Made by a program: the position numbers and the translations under genes. A DNA stretch of 64,000 bases, taken from positions 1 to 64,000 of the forward strand of contig NZ_BBDN01000007.1 of assembly GCF_001316265.1 (NCBI RefSeq), read 5' to 3'. Numbering within the stretch: the stretch's first letter is position 1; each line of letters starts with the position of its first letter. The notes beneath the pieces were generated by a model, which was not told where the DNA came from, made no database searches, and worked only from the letters and a program-made list of their open reading frames with translations. Shown here in pieces: positions 47,162-57,112 of this stretch. The DNA is from Vulcanisaeta sp. JCM 16159. Lineage in GTDB: Archaea; Thermoproteota; Thermoprotei; Thermoproteales; Thermocladiaceae.

Positions 47162-47919
47162 ATGGTTGCTAGGGTACTCGCCACTGCAGATATTCACTCG
47201 CCGAAGTACTTCCCAAGGTTTAGGGAGGCCGTTAAGGGCTTGGCAGGTTTGATGCTGTTTTCATAGCGGGTGACTTGATGGAGGAGGGGAGGATTGAGGG
47301 ATTGAAAATATTAATCAATGAATTAAGGAGGCTCAGCGATACGATAATTGCAGTACCAGGTAATGAGGATTATGAAGAGGTCATGCCAAGGGCCAGGGAG
47401 CTCGATGTCGTTAAGTGGCTTGATGATGAGGTGATTAAGTTAACGATAAATGATGTAACGCTCAGGATAATTGGTTCGAAGGGGTCTCTGGAGAGGCCAA
47501 CAACATGGCAGTTGAGGCACATACCCCACATAGCGGATACGTATAGGCGTAGGGTTGATTGGCTTAAGAAAACCATTAACTCATCGAGGGAATTAACAAT
47601 CCTACTAATACACTACGCACCAACATTTAAGACACTCCAGGGTGAGGACCCAAGAATTTGGCCGAGCCTTGGGGTTAGGGATTTGGAGAGCACGGTCTTT
47701 GGCAATAATGTGATTGCAATACATGGCCATGCCCATAACTCGGTGGTTAGGTGCGTTAGGTCTGGTAATTCCTATATAGTTAATGCAGCATTTACAAATA
47801 TTTGGAAGCCGATAGTACTTGAGATCGGTAGTGACGGGTTAAGGTCAATAAGTATTGATTGTCAGGAGGTTAAGTACGAGAGGGGTGGTGGGCCCTCAAT
47901 ACTTGATTTCATGAAGTAA
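47162..47919 (+). CDS. calcineurin-like metallophosphoesterase (one frameshift)
   Basis: ATG 47162 starts MVARVLATADIHSPKYFPRF (D-x-H motif). A shift near 47245 leads to FDAVFIAGDLMEEGRIEG (GDxx), TIIAVPGNEDYEEVM (GNxD), LLIHYAPTF (H) and IAIHGHAHNSVVRC (GHxH). About 252 aa. It resembles archaeal YfcE-like or Icc-like phosphoesterases; substrate unknown. The Asn-Glu in PGNED replaces the more common Asn-His, as in some archaeal members of this family. Confidence 0.85.
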
Positions 47920-47953
47920 TTACTTAATAAGTCCTTAACCATGTCCTCAGTGA

Positions 47954-49781
47954 ATGCGGAGACTAGTTAGTGCTAGTGGTCTGGTGGTTTACCTCAGTGT
48001 TGCGGCATATATTGTGCTAATGTCATACTATACATTATTGAAATACTTAACATTCCACACCCACGCCGCAGACCTCGGAATCTTCGCCCAGGCACTGGCG
48101 TCGACGCTGTATTACCATAGGCTGCTTTATGAGAGTGTTGACGTGGCGATAATACCCAAGCCAGGGCCAATAGGCTATAGCTTCCTGGACGTCCACTTCT
48201 CACCAACGCTATTCCTATTCCTGCTATATACGCTGCGTACCCAAGCCCAGCCACGCTGCTTGTGCTCAGACAATACTCATAGCCCTTGGGGCATTACCGA
48301 TTTATTGGCTAGGTAAGTACCTGGGCAGGGATTGGTTAGGGGCATTCTTCGCAATTATTTACCTCATTAACCCACTGGTCCAGGGCATTAACTCCTTTGA
48401 CTTTCACATGGAGGCTATATTCATGCCCCTAGCCCTGTATTCAACGTACTTCTTAATAACGAGGAGATGGAGGATTTACTACCCAACACTGCTACTCACA
48501 CTTGGCACAATCGAATTCGCACCAATACCCATGGCATTACTTGGCCTGTACTACGTTATTACAAACATTAGGAAGAGGCGTGAGCTAACGCATGGTGTTT
48601 TAACCATCGCCGTATCAATTGCCATCCTACTAATCGCCCTATGGACAAAGGCAATACTTAACCCACTCGGCCCAACAACGGCCTCGCCACTCTCGGGACT
48701 GCCCGAGCAATACGCATCATCATTTAGCTTTGGCATCCTTATCTCAGTCATTAAGGACCCATTATTAATACCGAGGCTGTACTCGGTGTATGGTACGGAG
48801 AAATTCCTATACTTCCTGGAGCTTTACGCACCCACGGCATTCACAGCCTTCCTAGACCCACTGGTCCTCCCATCACTCGCGTGGCCGCTGGCATCCTTCC
48901 TGACCAGCGACGTCATTTACTACAGCCCATTCTTTCAGTACAGTTCATTCTCAATACCGTTCATAGTAATGGCATCGCTAATCGCCGCGTCAAAAATACC
49001 CACCGAGCAACAGAAGAAATTTGCTGTGCTGGTCCTAATATCAACACTGATAGTGTTTCTCGGCGTTAGCCCGCTAATCCACTTCCAGTATCAATTGGTT
49101 AAGTCTGATTACGAGATTTGGACCGCACTAAAGTTAATACCAAGTAACGCCACAGTGCTTGTCCAGAACAACCTATACCCACCATTCTCAAACAACATAA
49201 ACGCCTACACGCAGTGGTACCCATGGATTAAGCCCGAATACATAGTGGCCCAGCCGGATAGTCCCTGGTTTACCTGGTGGGGTACGCCATATAATGAGTA
49301 TGTGAATACGGCATTAATGGAGGGCTACGGGGTCTATATGGTGATTGGGAATTCATTATTGGTCTTAAGGGCAAACTACACGGGTAAGCCAATAATATGT
49401 GAACCAATAATTCTAAATATAACGCCAAGCGTGGTTTCCATAACTAATGGACAGGTAATAAACGGGGAAATAGCTCACACACCCAATGAAGCACCTGGTG
49501 TTTGGTTCACGGTAAATGTAACGTTATTGCCAGGGCAATACAACATGACAATAACATACTCGTGGGTAGGTCCCGAATACCTGAGACAATTAAATACCAC
49601 ATTGGCGTATCTACAAATTAATGGGCACATGATAGACCTAACAACGAATAGGGACCAGGTATCAATTACTATGTATAACAGGTATTACGAGAACGTTTTT
49701 ATAACGATGTATGCCAATTATGTCGTAAACACGACAGTATTAATTAGACAATTCATAATAAACGGGCCGCTCTGTGGTTAA
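47954..49781 (+). CDS. DUF2079 polytopic membrane protein (frame broken near 48240)
   Basis: The first frame has a membrane helix and THAADLGIFAQALASTLYYH with LDVHFSPTLFLFLLYTL, the DUF2079 hallmark (H..DLGIF.Q, then D.HFSP). After one or two shifts near 48235-48300 it continues GINSFDFHMEAIFMPLALYS (the second hallmark FDFHxE), many helices and a large C-terminal ectodomain. About 605 aa. DUF2079 proteins resemble GT-C glycosyltransferases, so a lipid-linked sugar or protein glycosylation role is plausible. It is consistent with the many N-glycosylation-like sites in exported proteins of this window. Confidence 0.8.
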
Positions 49782-50056
49782 GAGAACTTGAAGGGCTTTA
49801 TGTCCATTATCTCAACCTCATCGCCAGGCCTTATGCCATAGGCCTCCCTGACGTCCCTCGGTATCGTGAACTGCCTGGAGTCCGTGTGCCTAGTCCTCAG
49901 TAACTTAACGCCCTTAATAGTGATTGGGATGCCATTGTAGGAAATGGTGATGATCGCGTACTTAAGCCCAGAAATACCCAGAACTCTAACCAAACTTGCA
50001 GGGATCAAGACTTGATTATTCAGGTAAACCTTAACTCTGTACGGCAACTTGGTCAC
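49778..50056 (-). CDS. tandem AbrB-like small DNA-binding protein
   Basis: The 92-residue product begins MTKLPYRVKVYLNNQVLIPA, then SLVRVLGISGLKYAIITISY and RQFTIPRDVREAYGIRPGDE followed by VEIMDI, a good SpoVT/AbrB hairpin. It is a paralogue of the protein at 6147-6437, with blocks NNQVLIPA, LLRTRHT and SRQFTIPR shared. Its 3' end overlaps the DUF2079 gene by 4 bases on opposite strands. No toxin gene is adjacent. Confidence 0.78.
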   Translation of the reverse strand: MTKLPYRVKVYLNNQVLIPASLVRVLGISGLKYAIITISYNGIPITIKGVKLLRTRHTDSRQFTIPRDVREAYGIRPGDEVEIMDIKPFKFS

Positions 50057-50350
50057 ACGGTAGCCCGGCGAGCCCCGTCTCTGCTCAATCCCTGCGCATT
50101 CATCACAGTAAAAATCAACATTAGGAAATATAAAAAGTTATTGTTTAATTGAAAAAGAGACCAAGAACCATTTAACAAAGAACACATGATATCTTGAATA
50201 AATGACTATGCATCGCAACATACCGCAAGGAAATGAAAACACAAGCCAATATAAACCCAAAGAAGAATATGTGATGCAAGGACCTCTCATTTTTGCCAAG
50301 TAACCCTAGAATTATTTTTACAGAACATATGAAGGAATTGGAAAAATAAC

Positions 50351-50426
50351 TGGAGCCCCGGCGGGATTCGAACCCGGGACCTCTCGCTTACCAAGCGAGC
50401 GCTCCACCAGGCTGAGCTACCGGGGC
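50351..50426 (-). tRNA. tRNA-Thr (anticodon GGU)
   Basis: The minus strand starts GCCCCGG-TA-GCTC and ends with TTCGAATC in the T arm, then CCGGGGC, discriminator T and an encoded CCA. The anticodon stem CTCGC/GCGAG encloses TTGGTAA, giving anticodon GGT (reads ACC/ACU, threonine). It is 76 bases long with no intron, and all four stems pair. Confidence 0.95.
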
Positions 50427-50448
50427 ATGGTCTCTGTTTATTGTGGGG

Positions 50449-50455
50449 TTTTAAG
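50449..50455 (-). promoter_or_regulatory. TATA box of the tRNA-Thr gene
   Basis: The plus strand TTTTAAG reads CTTAAAA on minus, centred about 26 bases before the first base of the tRNA, the normal archaeal TATA position. Confidence 0.6.
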
Positions 50456-50486
50456 TTTTTAGTGGTTTTGATTTAAGTTATTGCGA

Positions 50487-51041
50487 CTACTGATTCATTA
50501 ATTCTGCAGCGAAGGCCAGTGCCCAGACTAGGTTTGGGTATACTATCATTCTTTCCATCCCGCCTGGGCCTAGGCTAGGTACACGTGCATTATGTATAAT
50601 ATTAGGGCGATTAGGCCATGGTGCCTAGTATCGGCCATAAGATCTTGCCTGGAGTTTTTGAGAGCTTTATTGTTGGGTATGATGATACTGATGCGAATAG
50701 GAAGGCTATTAGTGCGAAGATTAGGTGGAATGGGTGCACGGTCTCTGGGGCGAAGCCACCCCCGCGGCTCCAATGCCCGTTAGGGCTATTGTTATTGCGA
50801 ATACCTTATTGAGCCTATAGAGGAGTACCGCGGCTATTATTAGTAGGAGTCCCATCACTATTATTGATGTGTTGAATATTATTGCGGTAGGGCCTACACC
50901 CAGGTCGCTTATGTAGTTCCGCGATACTGAGTACCCTGGGTAAATGGCTTCAGCAACTAGCATTGATAGTAGGAACTCTGCAATACCTATGTCTATTAGC
51001 AAACCCGCTATTTTCACTTGGTTTATCTTGTTATTCATCAA
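50487..51041 (-). CDS. DUF998-like membrane protein (several frameshifts)
   Basis: The first frame, from 51041, has KIAGLLIDIGIAEFLLSMLV, then YSVSRNYISDLGVGPTAIIF with NTSIIVMGLLLIIAAVLLYR, the conserved 'SxxYISDLGxGPxAxxFNxSxixxG' block of DUF998. A shift near 50765 gives GFAPETVHPFHLIFALIAFL (the 'HxxxAxxxF' helix), and shifts near 50610 and 50580 give LIALILYIMHVYL and GMERMIVYPNLVWALAFAAE to the stop at 50487. About 183 aa, six helices. Function unknown. Confidence 0.7.
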
Positions 51042-51133
51042 GTTTTCGTAGCTATTTTTAATTAATAATGACTATCTCTATGTAAATTCTATATATTATC
51101 TCACTAACGTTTATTAAGGGGATACTTTTATTG

Positions 51134-52186
51134 ATGTTGGTCGTTAACGTGATTAGGGCGCCCCATGTACCGACCAGTGAGGAGTTGTGGAATGCCGTGG
51201 TTGGTGTTTACTTTAGCCTTCAGGCCAGGAACCCAGGCATTGAACCTGGCATTGATAGGCTAAGGAGACTTGAGTTGAAGAGGGTTAGGGAGGTTAGGAA
51301 GTACCTGAGCGATGCCTTTCGCGATGTAGCCCTCGGGATGCCCTTTCTCGATTCCCTGCATCCATTCTATAGGGAATTGATTGAGTTAATGATTGATAGA
51401 GCCACGTACAAGCACTCCCTGGCAAAGGTCGGTCATGCCACGAAGGCCCTATCATCAATCTATAAGGATGCCGTGATCGCCATTAGGTCCGCCACGACAG
51501 GCAATGACATAATTAGGGCTAGGAGGAACTTCCTGGCCAGGATTAAGGACCTACTCACGGACTTAAAGCCGGAGCTTGACTTCCTAAAGGCTGCCGCGGC
51601 TAAACTCGATAAGTTACCGAACATAGACCCAAGCCTGTTCACGATCGTGGTCTCTGGAATGCCCAATGTTGGGAAGAGTAGCTTCGTTAGGTGCGTGAGT
51701 AGCGGTAGGCCTAAGGTGGCTGAGTATCCATTCACAACTAAGGAGCTCCATGTTGGTCATTTCACCGTTCTCAATGACGTGAAGGTCCAAGTAATAGATA
51801 CGCCAGGTCTCCTTGATAGGCCGTTAAGTGATCGCAATAAGATCGAGCTCCAGGCAGTACTGGCGCTGAAGTACTTGGCGAGGGTCATAATATTCATACT
51901 AGACCCAACAAGCCACAGTGGTTACTCATTAACAGGGCAGTTAAACTTGTTGAGGGAGGTGCGAAACAGCTTTGGCGGTATACCGCTGCTCTTGCTTGTG
52001 AATAAGGTTGATATTGCCACGGAGGATGAAGTAAATACGGCATTAAGTGGTGTGGCGGTTATTGATAAGTCAATACCCACGTTTAGGGTGTCAACCATTA
52101 ACTGTAATGGTTGTAGGGAAGTGATTAACTACATAGTTGATAATTACGTAATACCAATGCTCAGGGAGTCATTAAATAATCGATGA
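51134..52186 (+). CDS. NOG1-like ribosome-assembly GTPase
   Basis: This intact 350-residue protein has a helical N-terminal domain (ELKRVREVRKYLSDAFRDVA, YRELIELMIDRATYKHSLAK) typical of Nog1. The G domain follows: G1 VVSGMPNVGKSSFVRCV, G2 YPFTTKELHVGHF, G3 VQVIDTPGLLDRPLSDRN and G4 LLLVNKVDI. Archaeal NOG1 acts in large-subunit maturation. The start is ATG 51134, or the ATG 3 bases earlier. Confidence 0.92.
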   Translation: MLVVNVIRAPHVPTSEELWNAVVGVYFSLQARNPGIEPGIDRLRRLELKRVREVRKYLSDAFRDVALGMPFLDSLHPFYRELIELMIDRATYKHSLAKVGHATKALSSIYKDAVIAIRSATTGNDIIRARRNFLARIKDLLTDLKPELDFLKAAAAKLDKLPNIDPSLFTIVVSGMPNVGKSSFVRCVSSGRPKVAEYPFTTKELHVGHFTVLNDVKVQVIDTPGLLDRPLSDRNKIELQAVLALKYLARVIIFILDPTSHSGYSLTGQLNLLREVRNSFGGIPLLLLVNKVDIATEDEVNTALSGVAVIDKSIPTFRVSTINCNGCREVINYIVDNYVIPMLRESLNNR

Positions 52187-52225
52187 GGATTAAGCATTAT
52201 AAGCGCCTAGTTCAGCGTAACAGCG

Positions 52226-52756
52226 ATGCAGATTGCCATAGCGGCCCATTCAAGCCCCGTGGATCCTAAGACCGAGGCCATGGCCAGGGAATTCCTCAAG
52301 GAACTCCATGCTCAATGCCCAACGACCACGCTATTACTCGGTGGTTATTGGGGATTCATGAAGACAATAGTTGATGAGGCACTGAAGCTTGGCTTTAGGA
52401 TTGTCATGATTTTACCGATCGAGAGAAGCGTTGAGCCACCAAGTGGTGTTATTAGGATTGATAGTGGGTGTGAGTTTAGGTGTAGGTCTGTCATAATGGT
52501 TAGGTCGAGTGACGCCCTCGTGGCATTGGGCGGCGGCGCTGGGACTATGATTGAGGTATTACTGGCTTACGCGATGGGTAAGCCCGCGTATGTATTAGTT
52601 GGTACCAACCTAAGCAGTGATGCTTTGCCTAAGGCATTTCCTGAATATGTTGATGATAGGAAAGTGGTCAGGATTAGGTACTTTGACGACCCGATTAAAT
52701 TGGCGAGGGAGGTTTGTCACGAGAGGATTACACCCGTGAGAACAGCGTTTGGTTAG
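52226..52756 (+). CDS. LOG/TIGR00725-like Rossmann protein
   Basis: The 176-residue protein reads MQIAIAAHSSPVDPKTEAMA, TTTLLLGGYWGFMKTIVDEA, RIVMILPIERSVEPPSGVIR and DALVALGGGAGTMIEVLLAY. The last is a variant of the 'PGGxGTxxE' phosphate-binding motif of LOG (lysine decarboxylase-like) and TIGR00725 proteins. Members bind nucleotides or molybdenum cofactor or hydrolyse cytokinin-like nucleotides; here the role is unknown. It is followed at a 43-base distance by the PhoH-KH gene. Confidence 0.78.
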   Translation: MQIAIAAHSSPVDPKTEAMAREFLKELHAQCPTTTLLLGGYWGFMKTIVDEALKLGFRIVMILPIERSVEPPSGVIRIDSGCEFRCRSVIMVRSSDALVALGGGAGTMIEVLLAYAMGKPAYVLVGTNLSSDALPKAFPEYVDDRKVVRIRYFDDPIKLAREVCHERITPVRTAFG

Positions 52757-52799
52757 TCATGAGTAAGGATTTAAAAACCCATTAATTAATCATGAACCG

Positions 52800-53924
52800 A
52801 TGTCGTCATTACTGGACAAGATTAAGCCCATGAGCATTGGGCAGGAAAGACTCCTAAACGCGCTCAAGGACTCAAGGAATGAGATAGTGGGTGTCTTTGG
52901 GCCAACGGGTACTGGCAAGAGTTTAATATCGGCTGTATACGGTATATCCTCAGTACTGGCTGGGACCTATAAGCGATTCATAATTGCCAGGCCCGTGGTT
53001 GACGTGAGCACGGGTAAGTCACTAACGCCTGAGGAACTTGGCGACCTGTACTATAAAGTTGCCTCCGCATATCTTGAGGATATCCTTGAGGGGTTAATGG
53101 ATAGGGAGGAGATAACTAAGCTTCTCCAGGAGGGTAAGGTAATGGTTACCGACGTATCCTACCTAAGGGGTAGGACTTTTGATGACTCATTGATATTCCT
53201 GGATGATGCCCAAAACACACAACCAGAGAACGCAGCCGAGATACTCATGAGGATTGGCAGGAATTCGCGATTGATAATTGCAGGTGACCCAGTGCTTCAG
53301 AGACCGCTCGGTGTTGAGAAGGATGGCGCAACACTGCTCAGGGAGGTACTTCTTAATGAGGAGAATGCGGTGGTTGTGGACCTGGGCCTTAAGGACATTG
53401 TTAGGCCAGGCGCCAAGAGGGGTGTTAAGGTATCCTTCGAGTTAAGGATGAGAAGGAGGGAACTAAGCAATATGGAGAGGCAGATACTTGACTTGATAAG
53501 GGTTCACGCACCGGACGCTGATGTGGTTACGGTGATTGAGTTTAAGCAGGAGAAGGAGAACCTAGGCATTAAGAGCGAGGGCGTGCCTGACGCATTAATA
53601 ATAGCTAAGGAGGGTCACCTCGGCAGGGTGGTTGGTAAGGGTGGCGAGAGGATTAAGGCTATTGAGGGTGAGAGCAACCTGAGGGTTAGGACCGTGGAGA
53701 TGAACCTAAACTTCAAGGAGTGGATTAGGGCGCTTCACCCAGTGGGTTGGATTGGTAAGCACATCGTTGATGTGGATTTTGCAGGCCCTGAACTTATGAT
53801 CACAGTTAGGAAGAACGCCTTTGGGGCCTTTGTGGGGCAGAAGGGCGTTTACGTTAGGCTTATTGATAGGGTATTTAAGCGTCTCATAAACGTTGGTATC
53901 AGGGCGATGGAAAGCGAGGAATAA
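52800..53924 (+). CDS. PhoH-type ATPase with C-terminal KH RNA-binding domains
   Basis: This intact 374-residue protein has Walker A GVFGPTGTGKSLISAVYGIS, FIIARPVVDVSTGKSLTPEE (PhoH motif), Walker B LIFLDDAQNTQPENAAEILM and RLIIAGDPVLQRPLG (sensor), as in PhoH ATPases. The C-terminal third contains HLGRVVGKGGERIKAIEGES, a KH domain GXXG loop (GKGG), and a second KH-like loop in FGAFVGQKGVYVRLIDRVFK. The combination suggests an RNA-directed ATPase, perhaps a helicase-like factor in RNA processing or translation. Start ATG 52800 follows TTTAAAAACC at a leaderless distance. Confidence 0.88.
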   Translation: MSSLLDKIKPMSIGQERLLNALKDSRNEIVGVFGPTGTGKSLISAVYGISSVLAGTYKRFIIARPVVDVSTGKSLTPEELGDLYYKVASAYLEDILEGLMDREEITKLLQEGKVMVTDVSYLRGRTFDDSLIFLDDAQNTQPENAAEILMRIGRNSRLIIAGDPVLQRPLGVEKDGATLLREVLLNEENAVVVDLGLKDIVRPGAKRGVKVSFELRMRRRELSNMERQILDLIRVHAPDADVVTVIEFKQEKENLGIKSEGVPDALIIAKEGHLGRVVGKGGERIKAIEGESNLRVRTVEMNLNFKEWIRALHPVGWIGKHIVDVDFAGPELMITVRKNAFGAFVGQKGVYVRLIDRVFKRLINVGIRAMESEE

Positions 53925-53927
53925 GAC

Positions 53928-54542
53928 CTAGGGCACTTCTATATTTGCATGTCTCGTCTTTATCTCATCCTCAGTCTTATTAAGCCTATGCATTAACTCC
54001 GCAATTACCGCGTCTAGGAGGACCATTGCCGTATCCTCGAACAGAGTCCCCAGGGGTGCTAATGGCTCATGAAGACCGAGTATCTGTCTCGCGAAGTAAT
54101 CATCCATCTTAGCCACCTTAGTCCTACCTGGGACTTGAACAATTAAGTCGGCATAGCTGGCCAGTGGCGAATCCTTATAACTCGTTATTGCCACTACCAT
54201 AGCCTTCATCTTCTTAGCGGCCTCCGCAGCGGCCACTACCATAGTCGTCGTACCACTACCCGAAATAGCCACAACCAAGTCACCCGCACCAACACTGGGC
54301 GTTATGGTTTCGCCAAGTACGTAGGACCTAAAACCAAGGTGCATAAGTCTCATTGCGAATGCCCTACCCACAAGCCCCGACCTACCCGCGCCAACAACAA
54401 GGACCTTCCTTTCACTCTTATAAACATTTATTAAAGAATCTATGAATAGCTCGATATCATTAACATCAATAACATTGAGGGCATTCAAAATAAAATTTCC
54501 AATCTCCACATACGCACTCTTAAAATAATTAAGCTTCTCCAT
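53928..54542 (-). CDS. hxlB: 6-phospho-3-hexuloisomerase
   Basis: From ATG 54542 the 204-residue SIS-domain protein reads [80 protein letters not shown] and [20 protein letters not shown]. These are the hallmarks of PHI (HxlB), which interconverts hexulose-6-phosphate and fructose-6-phosphate in the archaeal reverse ribulose-monophosphate route to pentoses. A TATA-like GTTAAATAC about 29 bases before 54542 favours this start over ATG 54560. The partner hexulose-phosphate synthase (HxlA) is not in the window. Confidence 0.93.
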   Translation of the reverse strand: MEKLNYFKSAYVEIGNFILNALNVIDVNDIELFIDSLINVYKSERKVLVVGAGRSGLVGRAFAMRLMHLGFRSYVLGETITPSVGAGDLVVAISGSGTTTMVVAAAEAAKKMKAMVVAITSYKDSPLASYADLIVQVPGRTKVAKMDDYFARQILGLHEPLAPLGTLFEDTAMVLLDAVIAELMHRLNKTEDEIKTRHANIEVP

Positions 54543-54705
54543 TCCAACAAAAGAATGCACCTAAAAGTATTTAACACTTATCCCCGCCGATTCTGCACCA
54601 TGCATGTTATTATTTATTTAAGGTATTACCGCTAGTTTTCAAGGGGATATGTTTATATATGGGTTGGGTACGCATTACTCAAAAAAACGTCCAATATTGG
54701 GGAAA

Positions 54706-55146
54706 ATGACGACCCAAACCCTAATAGAACTGGGGGGCAGGGAGAAAAATGCATTAGTGTATGGGGTACACGTATATGGAAATTTATATGGTTGCAGTAA
54801 GGAATTACTTAAGGATGAGGTATATCTATTAAAGGTCGTTAAGGAGGCGGCAGATGTTGCTGGCGCGTTGGTTGTTTCAACGTTTTATTACAAGTTTGGG
54901 GTTAATGGTGGGATATCCGTAGTTGCCATAGTTGCCGAGAGCCACATATCAATCCACACCTGGCCCGAGCATGAGTATGCCACGGTAGACGTATACACCT
55001 GCGGTAGCCACACAAACCCAATGGCTGCCTTCGAGTACATAGCCAAGAGCTTAAATGCCAAGAAGGTCGAGGTCTTCATGTCAGATCGGTCATACTACAC
55101 CGATATTAAGGTTAGCAGTGAAGATAAAGGTGAGAACGTGAGTTGA
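54706..55146 (+). CDS. speD: S-adenosylmethionine decarboxylase proenzyme family (possible arginine decarboxylase)
   Basis: The 146-residue protein starts MTTQTLIELGGREKNALVYG and contains VVAIVAESHISIHTWPEHEY, where self-cleavage at Glu-Ser creates the pyruvoyl group, then ATVDVYTCGSHTNPMAAFEY (catalytic Cys). This is the prokaryotic class 1B AdoMet decarboxylase. In crenarchaea a close paralogue has become arginine decarboxylase, so the substrate is AdoMet (spermidine) or arginine (agmatine). A TATA box (GTTTATATATG, 54650-54660) implies a short leader before ATG 54706. Confidence 0.9.
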   Translation: MTTQTLIELGGREKNALVYGVHVYGNLYGCSKELLKDEVYLLKVVKEAADVAGALVVSTFYYKFGVNGGISVVAIVAESHISIHTWPEHEYATVDVYTCGSHTNPMAAFEYIAKSLNAKKVEVFMSDRSYYTDIKVSSEDKGENVS

Positions 55147-55179
55147 ATACTACTTATTGGCATTTCCTCTCAAAATTAT

Positions 55180-55782
55180 TCATCGTTTTTCCATTATTAA
55201 CTCCCTAGAAACAAAGAGTTGAAATAATTTAATCGGCCTAGGTAATCCTTGGCGTAGAACCAAGGCCCTATACTGCCCACTCAATAACCACAGCCTGCTT
55301 AATGACCTTCGTCTAATACGCATCCTAAGAGCATTAGCTAGTTCAAAGCCACTAATCCTAGTAGCCCTAATACCAAGTCTCTCAAGCTCGGATGTGAACT
55401 CATGGTAAGAACCCCTATCAACGCCAACCATGTATTCATCCGCCGACATCAAGACAATAACCCTATACCTAGAGAACAGTTTAATCAATGCACGCGCCCT
55501 GGTCAAGGCCTCCTCAAACGAGGAATCAAATGTATACGGTGTACTTAATACCCTAAGACCCACAATTTCCCTACCATTTACTTCAATACCTTCCAACCCA
55601 ACCCTCACAGACTCCACAGGGTCTCCATTATTAATGAACAACCTAACCCATACCCTAAGGCCGATTAAGTCCTTAATCAAAATGAGGAGTATTAGAGTAT
55701 TGATAACGATTAAGTAAGCCCTATGGTCAATGACGTAGGTAGCGATTGCAATAACGATAGCGATAATTAACCTAATCCTCAC
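55180..55782 (-). CDS. membrane protein with cytosolic domain in HerA-type operon, unknown
   Basis: GTG 55782 overlaps the TAG of the ATPase gene (GGTGAGGATTAGG), showing coupling; longer upstream starts run inside the ATPase gene. The 200-residue product opens with two membrane helices (RLIIAIVIAIATYV and LIVINTLILLILIKDLIG). A soluble domain follows: IEVNGREIVGLRVLSTPYTF, DSSFEEALTRARALIKLFSR, YRVIVLMSADEYMVGVDRGS and LERLGIRATRISGFELANAL. The C-terminus is basic. No family is recognised. It may anchor or regulate the ATPase at the membrane. Confidence 0.62.
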   Translation of the reverse strand: MRIRLIIAIVIAIATYVIDHRAYLIVINTLILLILIKDLIGLRVWVRLFINNGDPVESVRVGLEGIEVNGREIVGLRVLSTPYTFDSSFEEALTRARALIKLFSRYRVIVLMSADEYMVGVDRGSYHEFTSELERLGIRATRISGFELANALRMRIRRRSLSRLWLLSGQYRALVLRQGLPRPIKLFQLFVSRELIMEKR

Positions 55783-57112
55783 CAATAACCACCCTCGAAA
55801 GCAACCTGTAATACTCAGGATCCTTCCTCGCAGCCAATTGAATAATGGACCTAACATCATAACCCAACTTCCTACCCAACTCAATTACTTGAGGAACAAG
55901 TACAGGATTCAGCGAACGCCCAAACCTCCTAATCATGGCACCAACGTAGTCCTGATCATCAATTCTCTCGAGCATTTTCCTATAAATAATGTCCGAAGTG
56001 ATTGGGTAGTTACCTCCCTGATTACCCATTATGTATGCCTTAACGGTAATGCCATCACCATGACAATAAAACTCAAGTGGTCTCAACCTAATGATACCCT
56101 CCTCATTAACACCAAGCAAATCCGCAGTCTCAATAGCCGACCTACCATTAAGCTTAAAGACAGCGTAGTGACCAACAATGTCAAGCACATTCCTCTTAAC
56201 ATCGAGTGGGTCCTGAGTCACGAGGATAAGCGTAGCACCGTCATGCCTACCCTCCCTAATCAACCTCTCAATAATCGACTCACCAACCACATACCTATTG
56301 AGAATTCTATGAGCTCATCAACAATAATGAGGGAGTTGCTCAACAAACTGCTAAGCACCTCAAGAAACGTTAGTGTGAATATCACAGCGGCGAGTTGGGA
56401 TACGTAGTATAACGGTGCCATGTTTATGACCAATAACCTAGACCGAACAGCACTATTACTTAGTGCATTCCTCATGAGCGCTGTTATCATAATCTTCCTC
56501 AACCTACGCCTTCACCGCAGAAATAGCGTTTAAGTAATCATTCCTCCTTAACTCCTGCTCAAGACCATTTAACGCCACGTACAGATCCCTCAAAGTATCC
56601 CTATCGCCTAATCTATCAAGAGCTTTCTCAAGGACCTCAAGCTGAATGAATGAGAAACCGCCATTATCACTCTCGCCATACATGAGAGCTGCAGCTTGAA
56701 TCGCCATTGAGAGCAATTCGCTGGCTCTATGCCTGGGTAACGTTAATGGGTTTACGGCAATGTCCACCCCGGGTATAGCCACGTAGCCGCGACCCGCCAG
56801 GTATAACGAGTACTCACCCGTTGGATCGAAGATTACGATTCTGTTAAACGTATTTCTTTGGAGTACATCGTTTATTAGCAGCCTCACGAGCGTGGTCTTC
56901 CCAGAGCCCGTGGCGTCAAGTATTATTAAGTGTCTCGTTAAGTCTATGTCTATTGGGTAGTAATTGCTCATGAACATGTGACCCGGCCTTGGCGATGGTT
57001 TAAGGGTTAGGTCCATGTTATTCCTGAGTCGTTGTAGAAATGCCTTATTGCTGCATGTGAGTATGTCAGTTTTTCCGTGAGTGCTTCCTCTTAGGAATAA
57101 TGAGTACCTCAC
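55772..57112 (-). CDS. HerA/VirB4-like (DUF87) hexameric ATPase (two frameshifts)
   Basis: Three frames join into about 447 aa. The GTG 57112 frame has GHMFMSNYYPIDIDLTRHLI, Walker A ILDATGSGKTTLVRLLIND near residue 70, RIVIFDPTGEYSLYLAGRGY and VNPLTLPRHRASELLSMAIQ, all typical of HerA/VirB4-like DNA-pumping ATPases. After a shift near 56505 the frame gives LLVINMAPLYYVSQLAAVIF and Walker B NSLIIVDELIEF. After one near 56280 it has ATLILVTQDPLDVKRNVLDI (sensor 'VTQ/TQxP') and AVFKLNGRSAIETADLLG, also usual in HerA. Such ATPases move DNA in repair, conjugation (CedB/TedB-like) or defence. Confidence 0.8.

Noticed and set aside
55180-55782. CedA-type DNA import channel
   Set aside because: CedA proteins have about six membrane helices. 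This one has two helices and a soluble domain, so it cannot be named CedA, although a role beside the HerA-like ATPase remains open.
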